From the NCBI GenBank assembly GCA_026214975.1, contig CM047808.1:51376321-51440320 (forward strand): a DNA stretch of 64,000 nucleotides, written 5' to 3'. Below, piece after piece: positions 34,873-46,394 of this stretch (positions are counted from its first letter, which is position 1; every line of letters starts with the position of its first letter). The notes below the pieces were generated by a model. That model was given only the letters and a program-made list of their open reading frames with translations, searched no databases and was not told where the DNA came from. Source of the stretch: Gentiana macrophylla. Lineage: Eukaryota > Streptophyta > Magnoliopsida > Gentianales > Gentianaceae. The position numbers and the translations under genes were made by a program.

Positions 34873-35660
34873 TACTTTATTATCATTTTTGACCACACTA
34901 ATCTAAAATATCATTATTAAATATTATATTATTTTAGTCACAGTTAAAAACCGTGATTGATTGATGTTCTTGTCTCAGTTTTCTTATAAACCGTGATAAT
35001 AAAAACTGTGATCTATTTTAGTTGTTATCACGCTTAAAAACCGAGATCTATTATAATTCAACACATTTAAAAACTGTGATTTATTTTAGTTGTTATCACA
35101 CTTAAAAATCGTGATCTATTATAGTTGTTATCACACTTAAAAACCGAGATCGATTATAATTTCAACACATTTAAAAACTGTGATCTATTTTAGTCGTTTT
35201 TATCACACTTAAAAGCCGAGATCTATTATTATTTCAATCACACCTAAAAAGTGTGATCATTCTTTTTTTTTACACCTAATAACTGTCATAAAAAATTTAA
35301 GTGTGATATATATACATTTTACTTGTCTCGGTTCTTTTAAAAGTGTGATCCTTATCTTTAGATAAGTGTGATCTATGTCTCTTTTCTTATTAGTGGATAT
35401 AATTTGTCTCACTTTTTCTATAATTGTGAAAAAAATATCATGAATTCAGTCACAGTTTAAAAATAAGATTAATAGATATAATTTATCTCGCTTTTTCAAA
35501 AACCGTGACAAAAATAGCATATCAATTTAGTCATACATTAAAAGTGTGATTGATTGGTTTAATTTATCTCATTTTTTCAATATTTGTGACAAAAATATAA
35601 TATCAATTTTGTCCCTGTTTTAGATTTGAGATTGATTGAGATTGATTAAGACCGCTGTGA

Positions 35661-35919
35661 TACCACTGTTACGAAATCAATCGAGTAGCATAGCAGAATT
35701 TGAAACATTGACTTCCCAATCAAGGATCGACTTCACTTAAACAATAAACATATAAGAGAGGGGACGGTAATACTACCTTGGTTGATCTAAAAGATCGACG
35801 CTTTGACCATCCTATAGAATTAGATGTGTGCGAGCCGTCCACGTGTCCGGCCTCTACCAGTAATCCACACGAGCACCTCACCGGAATCCCGCTAAGGATT
35901 CTTACTATAAAAACTCGAC
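35661..35919. other. Unassigned sequence between the GTGAT array and element D1
   Basis: No gene or repeat was recognised. Confidence 0.4.
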
Positions 35920-37316
35920 TGTTAGGTCTATTAAGAACACTTTATTATATTTTGATGATGGACATACTAGTTGTTATAGCAGGCCTGAAATAAGTTAGTA
36001 TTCTCTTTATAAGTATTTACTTAGACTCTGACATGTTGTATAAGTTGAGTCAGACAAGTATTGTACCAGTTGGTAGGATGGCTAAGTAAAACAGAATTTT
36101 GGCATAGTTGAAGCAGCCAAATACTAGCAAAGATGCATGAAGACACATGGACTGTCTTTTAACCAAGGAAGTCTATAATGACCTTGGATAAGTCTAAATT
36201 ATATTTCAAGTGATGAAATTCATTGTTTAAATATGGTGTACACTGATCTCACTCAAATCAAGGATCAGTGAGGTACAAGGACTCTTGTAATATCAAAGAA
36301 AGAAAACAAGAAGTGAACTGGCTGCCGGTTGAGTAAAGAAAAGGCAGTGAAGGAAGAACTAACTAGCTAAGTCATCGAGAAAAACTTAACCGTTCAAGCA
36401 ACAGTCAAGTAAAGGAACAACAAAGCAATTCAAGCTTATTCAGAACGTGAAGAATTAAGGAAGATTTAGAAGATCAAGCATTAAATGCATAATCAATCAA
36501 GGACGGATTTTATGATAGACGTTTGAATAAAATCCGGATCACAGAAAACAAGGTGAATATAATCAAGGGGGAATCAAAAATTAAATCAAGGATTATTCTC
36601 AACATTAAATAGCCAACGGACTGAAATTCAAATCAATGATTATCAAGGCTGTAAATTGAAGGCATTGACAGAGAGGAAAAACAACGATTGAATTACATAA
36701 GAACAAGCAGAAACTCTATCAATTTGAAAAACCTTCTATCTGAACTTAAAGGACATATCTAGAGATCAACTCAGCAATCAGAGCTAAAATTCCACATCAA
36801 GCACTGAGATTGATCAACAGAATCTGTGAATCCAATTCACACCAGTCAAGCAACTGAATCAGAGCCATCTGAGAAGGAGTTGTGTTTGTGATAAATGTTG
36901 AAGGATTTGTTCTGAAGGAGCAGTGTTTTAGACTGAGTCACTGAAGCTTTTGAAGCCAGGGAGTGATAGTCTTAGAGATTGTGAAACTTGTGTAGCCAAG
37001 GACAATCTAACTATTGTATCAGTGAAAACAATAGTGAATTCCTCCAATCATCATAGGAGAAGAGTGGATTAAGGGATTACACCTCCCTGAACCACTATAA
37101 ACATTTGTGTCTATTTACTTTCAGCACTTTACTTTACTGCACTTACTTACTGCATAATTCATACTTTGTGTGTACATATCCTACTTTGAAATATTATTAA
37201 AAGAAGGGACTTATCAACTACCCAAAAGCTTTTATATTGAGAAAAGTTTTTGAAACTCAAGTATAGTCATTCACCCTCCCCCCTGACTATACTTTTACCC
37301 TTATCTGGGACCAACA
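35920..37316 (+). repeat. 5' LTR of SIRE-like copia element D1
   Basis: It begins TGTTAGGTCT and ends GGGACCAACA, directly before a priming-site relic at 37317. The last 430 bases align with the end of the D2 LTR (62520-62960), including CATAGGAGAAGAGTGGA and TTCACCC.CCC. The first ~80 bases align with 45152-45230, but the middle does not. The flanking pentamer TCGAC has no identified partner. Confidence 0.75.
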
Positions 37317-37331
37317 ATTGGTTTTAGATCA
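37317..37331 (+). other. Degenerate primer binding site of D1
   Basis: ATTGGTTTTAGATCA compares with ATTGGTATCGGAGCA at the same place in D2 (62961). Several mismatches to initiator tRNA-Met make priming doubtful. Confidence 0.6.
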
Positions 37332-37444
37332 GTGTTCCTAGTATCAGAACCTGTTCAGATCTGATTTCTGGTAACAAGAAGATCACATACTTTCAAAGTA
37401 GTTTTAAAATCTGTGCTTTCTAAATATGTCTCTTATTTTTGCTT

Positions 37445-38440
37445 ATGGATTCCTCAAATTTCATGTCTAAAGTACCTGTATTCAATGTTAATAATTTTGG
37501 TGAATATAAAATAAGGATGTTGTCTCATCTTGCAGTAACTCATGAGGAGATGCTGGATGTAATCAATGATGGCCCAATCAAGATCATGACTGTGATAGCC
37601 ACAGGAGCAGATCAAGGAAAGAAAATAGAGAAACCTAAGAAAGATTGGACCAAGAATGATAGAAGAAGAGAAAATCTCGACTTTGTTGCAAAAGATATGA
37701 TCTTGAGAACTCTGGACAGTAACATGTTCATGAGGATCAAAGACTGCATAATAGCAAAGGGGGTGTGGAATAAATTAGCACTCATTAATGAAGGATAAGA
37801 GGTAGTCAATGAAAATAAATTGTCTGTTGCAAAACAGAAATTTGAAAACTTCAAAATCCATGGAAAATACATTGATCAAATGGATAAAAGATTTTCAAGC
37901 ATCGTCAGTGAACTGCAACAACTTGGACATACATACCCACAGAAAGAAGTTTGTCTGAAAATCTTGAGAGGTCTACCTGAAAGATGGAAGATCATCACAT
38001 CAGTACTCAGAGGAACAATAAATCTTGCAAATGCCGATACTTTCACTCTGATGTCTCAATTAAAGGCTCATGAATTTGAGTTAAACAATGAAGACAATGC
38101 ACCAGCAGAGGCATACAAGGCCAGTGCACTTGTTGCACCCCAACAAAGCAAAACGGCTGATACAAGCAGCACAGAGACACAGGAGATAAAAAAATAGATT
38201 GCTTACTGATTATACATTTTGACTAGGTTTAGCAGGAAGAAACAATCCAAAGGAAGTTCATCATCAAACAAGAAGTCAAGCTCAAGCAAAGACATGAAGA
38301 AAAAATATGATGAATATACATGTTTCAATTGCAAGAAGAAAGGTCACTTCAAGGAAGATTTCCCTGAAGAAAAAGACAAAGATGAGGAAAAGAATAAGTA
38401 CAAAACAACAGAAAAGAGAAAGAGCAAGAAGACACTTTAA
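37445..38440 (+). pseudogene. Gag of element D1
   Basis: ATG at 37445 starts a gag of SIRE/Maximus type with NFGEYKIRMLSHL, DMILRTLDSNMFMRIKD and QQLGHTYPQKEVCLKILRGL. The same frame runs to 38440 but is interrupted by TAA at 37796, TAG at 38195 and TGA near 38212. The zinc knuckle near 38320-38361 is CFNCKKKGHFKEDF: the last cysteine of CX2CX4HX4C is replaced by phenylalanine. The closest relative in the window is the D2 gag at 63067. Confidence 0.88.
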
Positions 38441-39480
38441 GCTGAAACCAGTAGTGAAAAGAATCATATGATAATGATTCAGCTGATGATGAATCTAACA
38501 GTTCAGACAATGACAAGGAATATCAATGCCTTATGGCTAAGGAAGCTGATGAAATAGAGGTAATATATAGTTCATACTAATCATCTGCATACACATCTGA
38601 CACTGCACAATCTTCTATTCTCCCTTTAGATTCCGCAAACCTAATTCAAAATCTCATGAGTAAATTTGAAGAAATTCAATTAAATCATGAAATTCTAGTA
38701 AAAGAATATGAGAATCTGAGAGAGGAAAATAAAAGATTAAAGAAAGAACTGGATGGAATGAAAGTTGAATCAACTAGTAAGGAAGTACACTCAACTGATC
38801 AACAAGCAAGCAGATAATCACTCATCTGATGTTGACAGACCACCTCAATGCACCAGCTTACAAAGCCCTAAAAAGGTTTGGATCCAGATCTGGTCTTAGC
38901 TACAACAGTCAGGATAAGAAAGGAAACAATGGACAACACAATTCTGAATCAAGGACCAAAACTGGATGTAAATTCAGAAAAAGACAGACAATAGTTTCAA
39001 CTACTCATCATGCACCGGTGAAGTCAAAACCCAGTGTAGTGAAACAACTGAGTAAATCATCAAACCAGCCAATTAAAGACAAAGTCTTACTCAAAGGTAA
39101 AGGAAGACTTTACCCTTCAGAGGATGATTAGAATGTTGCACTCCCAAAATACAAGAAAAAACCATTTCATGTTATGCAACATGTGTTTAGGAAAAGCCAA
39201 CCAAGGCATGTTCCTGGACACAAGAAGAAATATGAAAATAAGTTTACTCCTTCATATTGGAGAGTGAAAATGGATGCAAATGCCCCAAAAATTAGAGAAT
39301 TGTATCAGAATGATTTCAATAAATCTACAAGAAATTATTCAGCCATGCCTTACATGTATGAAGTTGATGATTTCAACTATCCAAGAAAAAGATCCTTTGG
39401 ACACACACTTGGAATGAGAGGCATGACTACTAACAGGTAAGGACCCAAACAATATTGTGTACTTAAACATACTTAATTTG
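38441..39480 (+). pseudogene. Gag-pol linker of element D1
   Basis: Open pieces (38829-39131 and 39174-39440) are lysine-rich and lack a known domain. Before them a stretch near 38640-38815 encodes a glutamate/lysine-rich coiled-coil-like segment (EENKRLKKELDGMKVE). This matches the long spacer between gag and protease in SIRE-like elements. Confidence 0.55.
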
Positions 39481-39485
39481 TTTTG

Positions 39486-40560
39486 TAGGATGTCTGGTAC
39501 ATAGACAGTGGATGTTCCAGACACATGACAGGGAACAAAGGATGGTTGACCGACTATAAAGCTTTTGATGGACCCAAAGTTACATTTGGAGCCAAGGAAA
39601 ACCCTGGCACAATTAAGGGGGAAGGCATAATGCTCAAGAACAACTTGAAGATTCAAAATTTGGCTTATGTTAAAGGATTGAATTTCAATATTCTAAGCAT
39701 CAGGCAATTCTGTGACAAAGCTACAATGTGCATTTCAAGAAAGAAGGATGCAAGGTGATTCACAGTCAAACCAGCAAAGTTGTACTTACAGGAAAAAGAG
39801 AAGACGACGTGTATGTGGTGGATTGGAAGACAACAAAAGCAGAAACCTATCTGCTTGTCAAAAATAAGCAATCAATCAGTTGGATTGGGCATAGAAGACT
39901 GAACCATCTAAATTTCAAGACCATCAACAAATTGTCAAAGAACAAGCTAGTTGAAGGCCTTCCAGAGATCACATTCAAAAAAGAAAAGTGTTTGTGATGC
40001 ATTTCAAAAGGAAGCAGATCAAAAGCTTTTTCAAGTCAAAACCTTATCAATCTACAACAAGAATCTTACATCTTTTGCATAGGAACTTTTTGAACCAGTC
40101 ACACTAGTGAGTGTAAGTGGAAAGAAGTACACTCTAGTGGTGGTGGATGAATTTTCCAAATTCACTTTGACCATATTCATGAACAAGAAAAGAGAGACAC
40201 TCAAAAAGCTACCAGATTTGCTGAGAAGAGTACAAAATGAAAAAGAGTTGAAGATCATCAAGATAAGATCAGATAGAGGCACATAGTTCCAAAATGAAGT
40301 AATCAGAACCTACTGCGAAGAAAATAGAGTACTACATCAACTATCAGCAGCAGGGACTCCACAACAAAATGGTGTAGCAAAAAGAAGAAACAGAATACTC
40401 AAAAAAGCAGTTAGAACCATGATAGCAGAAGAAACCTTACCAAAGAGATTTTGGACTGAAGCAGCAAATACAACATGCTATACTCAAAATAGATCTATCA
40501 TCAACAAACATCATAGAAAACACCATATGAAATTTGGAATGGAAGAAAACCTAACATTTC
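39486..40560 (+). pseudogene. Protease and integrase of element D1
   Basis: VWYIDSGCSRHMTGNKGW (39490) is the protease active site and NILSIRQFCDK its end. WIGHRRLNHLNFKTINKL (39881) starts the integrase HHCC, but the frame stops at 39995-39997. KKYTLVVVDEFSKFT (40122) and IRSDRGT (40264) carry the first two catalytic Asp, with a TAG at 40285 directly after. GTPQQNGVAKRRNR (40353) marks the end of the core, with K in place of the usual E of QNGVxER. Confidence 0.85.
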
Positions 40561-40564
40561 ACAT

Positions 40565-41456
40565 TTGCATATGTTTGGATCTAAATGTTTTGTTTTGAAG
40601 AGGAATCAATTGTATACTTTTGATGAAAAATTTGATGAAGCAATCTTCATGGGATACTCAGAGACTAGTAAAGCCTTCAGAGTATACAACAAAAGAACCT
40701 TGGTGATTGAAGAATCAATTCATGTAGTTTTTTATGAACCAAACACAAATGTTGAAAGCTTACACAACCATGAAGAAGAATCTGCACAAAGACAAGTCTA
40801 TATGAACACAACAATACCAGCCACAATCTTGGATCACACCTTTGGCAATCAAGATGATGTACCAGCCAATACAACTCAAGAGGCACCAACACAAGATCAT
40901 GAAGTTGATGTACAAGCAGGGGCTGTGGAAGAACCAAATCAAGAGCAACTTCAACCTGACTTGAACTGGATGAGAGATCACCCTAAAGAACAAGTCATTG
41001 GAGATGTTCATACAGGAGTTAGAACCAGAAGACAACTGGAAAGCATGCTAAGTGGAACCAAAGACAACAGATGATGAAATTCAAGATGCTGATTGGATCA
41101 CTTCCATGCAAGAAGAACTCAATGAATTTGAGAGAAATGAGGTCTGGGAACTTGTTGATAGACCAAATATGGCAAACATTATTGGAACAAAATGGGTATT
41201 CAGAAACAAGATGGATGAAAAAGGAACAGTTGTCGGAAACAAAGCAAGGCTAGTTGCAAAAGGCTACTCTCAAGCTGAAGGAATAGACTATGATGAAACA
41301 TTGGCTCCAGTAGCAAGATTGGAAGCAATCAGACTCTTTCTAGCTTTTGCAGCACATAAAGACTTCAAAGTTTATCAAATGGATGTCAAGAGTGCATTCC
41401 TGAATGGACTTTTGGAAGAAGAAGTTTATGTGGAATACCTCCCGGTTTCCAATTGA
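40565..41456 (+). pseudogene. Integrase C terminus and N-terminal reverse transcriptase of D1
   Basis: 40565-41074 encodes MFGSKCFVLKRNQLYTFDEKF and the acidic linker typical of copia between integrase and RT. 41052-41456 overlaps it by 23 bases in another frame. It holds [40 protein letters not shown] and [13 protein letters not shown], the RT fingers and first catalytic Asp. A frameshift near 41435 ends the frame in LPVSN. Confidence 0.88.
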
Positions 41457-41473
41457 AAGGGAAATAAGATAAA

Positions 41474-42580
41474 GTGTACAAGCTCAAAAAGCCATTATAT
41501 GGACTCAAACATGCACCTAGAGCCTGGTATGAGACACTGTCACAATTCTTAATCAACAATGGATTCAACAAAGGAACTATTGACAAGACTCTCTTCAAGC
41601 TTGAAGAAGGAACATGCACTTTGTTAGTTCAGATCTATGTTGATGACATCATCGTTGGATCAGAAGATGAGAAGCTATGTGAGAAATTTGCAAATCTGAT
41701 GAAGAGCAAATTTCAAATGAGTATGATGGGAGAGCTCAATTACTTTCTTGGTTTACATGTGAAACAAATGAATGTGGCATCTTTATCAATCAAGCCAAGT
41801 ATACAAAAGACTTGATACACAAATATGGTATGGATACAAGTGGCACATCAGATACAACAATGTGTGCAAGATTTATTCTTGGGAAAGATGAAATTGGAAA
41901 AGATGTTGATCAAAAGTTATACAGAGGGATAATTGGATCTCTACTCTACCCGACTGCAAGCAGACCAGATATAGCATTTGTAGTAGGAGTATGTGTAAGA
42001 TTCCAAGCTCAACCAAAGGAATCTCACCTACTAGTAGCTAAGAGAATCATCAATTATATAAAGAACACAATCAATGTGGGAATTTGGTATCCAAAAGATG
42101 GAGGATTCAAACTAATATCATATTCAGACTCAGACTATGTTGGATGCAAGATTGATAAAAAAAAGCACATCTGGAACTTGTCAAATGCTAGGCAGCAGAC
42201 TAGTATCATGGTTTAGCAAAAAGCAAAACACTATATCCACATCAACAGCTGAAGCAGAATATATAGCAGCAGGTAGCTGTTGTGCACAAGTGTTATGGAT
42301 CAGACAATAGCTAAGGGACTATGGAATAGAGGAAAAGACACTTTCAATCTTGTGTGACAACACCAATGCAATATCTATTACTGAGAATCCAATATTACAT
42401 TCAAGAACAAAGCATATTGATGTGAGACATCACTTTATCAGAGATCGTGTGGAAAATGGAGATGTAATCTTGAGATATATATCAACTGAAGATCAATTGG
42501 CTGATATTTTCACTAAACCGCTCAGTCATGAAATATTTTGTAAATTGAGAACTGAGTTAGGAATGATTGAAATCGATTAA
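41474..42580 (+). pseudogene. Reverse transcriptase palm and RNase H of D1
   Basis: LYGLKHAPRAWYETL and QIYVDDIIVGS (catalytic YVDD near 41635) are intact. GELNYFLGLHVKQ follows before a stop at 41813. 41812-42216 carries the connection domain and SDSDYVGCK. 42350-42580 has the RNase H end (CDNTNAI, SRTKHIDVRHHFIRD, DQLADIFTKPL). The SAEAEY segment near 42246 lies in a third frame. Pol ends at TAA 42578. Confidence 0.9.
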
Positions 42581-43204
42581 GTTATAAAGAGCAGCTAACT
42601 AGAGTAATCAGCTAAGCAACTTCACCAGCTGATTGAACCTTGTCATTTCGGGTGCGCACACTTGGCAGGTAAGGCACTGTTACCCAGCAAAGTTAACTTC
42701 ACTGATTGTTAGGAACAGTTTTATACAGCAGCTCAGTAAAGAAGTCACTACACCGGTCTAGTCACCAGCCAAGTTACTCCACCGGTAAATATCTTAGAGA
42801 AAACAACAAAATGAAGTGTGAACAAAATCAACTTTATACATATGGAAAATCAGTTGATTTATGGAGAATAATCTTATGGAAGATTACACACGTGGATTTT
42901 ATATTGTAATCGTGAAAGTTATTATTATATCAAGGTATGACGGCAACGCCTCGATTCCCGAGATTTATCATTACATACCTCAATCCACTCTCCCACTACA
43001 CTCAAAAACCATGATTTATATACACAAAATCACGCCATTACTTCACCAAATCCTTCCATATTCAACCGCATTCACACTACCCAAAATTCTCCTATATAAA
43101 CAACACTTAGAGTTTTTCAGAAAGTTTCTACGCTATTGCAATGCACAAACCCTATTTTCTCTGAAAAATCAAAGCTTTTCCCTAATCTCAAAAACTTCAA
43201 AACA
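42581..43204 (+). other. Spacer between pol and the extra gene of D1
   Basis: No conserved domain. It could be an intron-containing leader for the downstream gene. AT-rich with open frames of low credibility. Confidence 0.4.
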
Positions 43205-45255
43205 ATGGCATCATCCTCTTCAATCCCTCCAACAGAAAAATACTATGAAAAGTTGATCATCACATGATCGTTTTTCCGACCTAAACATTATCTACCTTTC
43301 TGTGATCATAACTCACAAGCTCAAAGGTTAGTTGATGGCTTCATAAATCTAGGATTGATGACATTCCTTAATCCACCAATCACAGGTATATGCTATGAAA
43401 CCCTAATTGCATTCTGGAAAAATGCAAAGGTTTTTCCAACCTGAACATTATCTACCTTTCTGTGACCATGACTCACAAGCTCAAATGTTAGTTGATGGCT
43501 GCATATTTTTGGGATTAATGACATTCCTGAATCCACCAATCACAGGTATATGCTTTGAAACCCTAATTGCATTCTGGAAAAATGCAAAGGTTGTGCCCAG
43601 TATGAAAAAGAGCGACCCAGATTGTATTGTGAGTACAATGTTTGGACAACTGGTTATCACTCGGGTCTCATCAGTAGATTCCTACACCTCTCCAGCACTG
43701 GTCCAGTGGATCTCAAGAAAATTAAAATCAACATCAATGCATTCTGGACTGAAATAACCAAGAACCCAACGAAGAGCGGCAAGAAATACAACTTCCCCAG
43801 ATTGGCACTCAAACGCCCCTTGGTCGAATTTACTCCTGTAATCACAAGAAACATTGAAGGGAAGAAGGGTTCCATAGAGAACTTGACCGAGCTCAGCATC
43901 AAATTGATGGCTATCATCTATCAAGGTCTTCCATTTAACTGGTCACAGTTCATCTTCAACGGGATGAAGGCTCAAATCCATAAGGAAATTGATCTATGTA
44001 GTCGGCCAGCAGGTCAAGGCAATGAAATGAAAGGTGATTTCTGTGAAAGGAAATCCTATGGGATTCCTCTTCAACAATTGTTTGATCAATCAAAAGTGAC
44101 ACCAATCTCTGTGCATCCACTGAACAAGGCCAATGTGATGTTTACCTATGTCAAGGCCTCCCAGAAACCACAACCATCAATTGCAAGAAAAATGAAACAA
44201 CCTGAAAGAAGTAGGTCAGGAATTGGAAGAAGTACCAGATCCCAAATAGCACAATAACAACAAGGGAGTCTACCCAATAACAAGGATAGCCCCCTTGAAA
44301 TCAGTGATGATACAAAGAATCAAGAATAAGTCACCTATCTGCAAGTAGGTGAGGAAGGATACTATCTTAACCCATCTAAAGAAGAAGAGATTGAAGAGAC
44401 TACATAGGATGAAGAAGACGAGGAAGAGAAAGAAAAAAAGGAAGGTGATCATCTTAAGGATGATCAAGAAATGTTGATGTTATCTGATGATGAATTGACG
44501 CTCCAGGAAGTGATTCTCCGGAGCATCAGCAAATTTGGACAGCAGCTGAGTTAGCTAGCTAATCAAAATCACTCTGCTGAACATGAAAAGACCCCCAACT
44601 TTGATCAAGATGGAACACCATCTGGAGCAGTTGAGTCTTCAGCTGATCAATCTCTCTCTGATTATGAGATTGCAGAAGAAGCTGAGAAAAAAGAAAAAGG
44701 AGAAGAAAAATAAGAAGAACAGGAAGAATAGGACAACGGAGAAGAAGGAGAGCAGGGGCTGATGCATCTGCATCGGCACAGGAAGATCCAGGCAGATCCT
44801 TCAATCTGGACATCAATCCACTGATTGTAGAAATTAATAGGTAGTACATAAGCAAGCAAAATCTCAAAATGCCCTAAGGAGTGGTGAAACCTCTATGAAT
44901 CACAAGATTGAGGATCTCATCAGTCATATAAAAGTTCAAGATAAAGTGGGGGAGAGGCAAGGCAATTTACTCTGCAACCTACAGCATCTAATCCCCTACC
45001 ATGTCCAAACAAATCTAGCATTCCTAGAAGACAAACTTGAGGAAGGTCTCAAACCCTTGGTGGACACATTGAATGAGCATACACAGCAAAATTCAACACT
45101 TGGATGAGATTATAGATTACTCAGGGCAGCAACTCAACACTCTTATCCAAGTGTTGGACTTATTTTTAAGTTTTAGTGATGATTGCCAGACTAGCTGTTA
45201 TAGAGCAAAGGCAAAAAGATGTCTAGATCAAATGTATTGGTTTATTAGAGTTTGA
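43205..45255 (+). pseudogene. Extra 3' gene of SIRE-like element D1 (env-like position)
   Basis: ATG at 43205 opens MASSSSIPPTEKYYEK, stopped at 43256. The reading continues in shifted frames: HYLPFCDHDSQAQMLVDG (43443), IKININAFWTEITKNPTKSG with SIENLTELSIKLMAIIYQGL (43721-43930), then a serine/arginine-rich basic stretch to 44257. After it come an acidic Glu/Asp-rich segment (44340-44760, with stops) and an amphipathic helical part (IEDLISHIKVQDKVGERQGN, 44901-45107). The gene lies between pol and the next LTR, where SIRE-type copia elements have an env-like gene. I see no signal peptide or membrane span. The function is unknown. Confidence 0.65.
43271..43590 (+). repeat. 160-bp tandem duplication inside the D1 extra gene
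   Basis: 43271-43430 and 43431-43590 both run from TTTTTCC(G/A)ACCT to TGGAAAAATGCAAAGG, with about ten differences. The period is not a multiple of three, so the duplication shifts the frame. Confidence 0.93.
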
Positions 45256-46394
45256 TATTGTATAGGTTTGATCAAAGAAGCACTGTAATAGGTCGGTTGA
45301 CTTACTTCAGCAGACTAGTCTAGATTAGTAGGGTAGCTGAGTCAGTAGACTTGTCAGGAACCTACTGAAGACTGAAGGCTGAGGGCTCAAACTCAGTAAT
45401 TGAAGGCTAAGGGATCAAACTTAGTAATTTAAGTTAAGGCTATGTAATCAGAATTTTGGGAAGTCTGTGATGACCTAAACTGATTACATATACCTTATGT
45501 ACAAGGTCTAATTTCCACAAGTTAAGTGGTGATTAGAACATAGTTATATGCAAAAAGGTGTAATCTAACTTCATAAATAAAAGTTAGACAAAAGATAGTT
45601 AGTTGAAGTGTTTTTAAACATAGCAAAAAAAGGATCAGCTTACTGATGTGTATATCAGCAGACTTATGCTCTCAGGAACCAGTGGACACATATTTCGATT
45701 ATTCAAAGGCTACATTGGAAGATTACAAAGAAAGGGACAGCTAACAACCTCTGATTTATCAAACAAATCAATTGTTAGGATCAAAAGGACGTTGGGATGA
45801 TTCAGACCTTTATCCAATGGTTACAAGTCAAAGGGTGGACAGACTATAGACTGTCAAAAAGCAGTCTGACTGTGTCAATACTATGAACAGTGACAGAAAG
45901 AAATTCAAATGGGACAAATCTGAAACGGCTATGTTGGAATTTCAAACATAAGTCACAAGGATTCCTACCTATAAATAGAGGACTCCTAATTCAGATACAA
46001 GAGGATGAGCATTGAAAAAAATTAAGGATCTGTCTTGAGCAATCAGAATTAAATCAAGAAAAACACCCTGCTGACCCTACTGAGCTTTAATCTACTGATC
46101 CAGAGAAAATCTTCAAGTGTAATCTGCATTCAAACTGCATCAAGTTTACATACTTGAAGACATCAAGCTGCTGATCATATCATCCTGATCAAGCTGCTGA
46201 AAGCTGAATCACTTACTTGATTCAAACTTTCTTTTACAAGAAATCTACTGAAGATAGTGAAGCATCTTTGGGTGTGAAAGACTGTTGTTTGTGGTGGAGC
46301 TGGTGAAGAGGCAATCCTACCCTTCAAGGACCAGTGGAAGATTTTGGAGCAGCAATCCTACCTGTTCCAAGTGTTCAGTTTGTGAAGCCATAGT
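45152..46394 (+). repeat. 5' part of the LTR of element D2, split by A2
   Basis: It starts TGTTGGACTT and resembles the D1 LTR at its beginning (GATGAT...ACTAG.TGTTATAG). CTATAAATAG at 45969-45978 is a likely TATA box. The LTR is interrupted at 46394 by A2 and continues at 62520. It overlaps the last readable codons of the D1 extra gene. Confidence 0.7.

Larger units (their letters stand above)
34100..35260. repeat. Two-copy higher-order repeat (~510 bp) in the GTGAT array
   Basis: The succession short-unit array, tRNA-like segment, GACCACACTAA..CTAA, then GTGATTGATTGATGTT.TTGTCTC occurs twice, with landmarks at about 34289/34797 and 34381/34890. The offset of about 508 is constant. Confidence 0.75.
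33850..35660. mobile_element. CACTA-like element end and GTGAT/ATCAC repeat array
   Basis: The left end CACTACTACAAAAAAGC is a typical plant CACTA terminus and interrupts the RNase H of element E. It is followed by tens of units of the form ATCACACTTAAAAACCGTGAT, separated by CTATTATAGTTGTT. A right terminus TTTTTTGTAGTAGTG was not found, so the element is truncated or rearranged on that side. No transposase is encoded. Confidence 0.6.

Noticed and set aside
34100..35260. CRISPR-like array
   Set aside because: The units are alternating inverted repeats with similar spacers in a plant transposon, not identical repeats with unique spacers.
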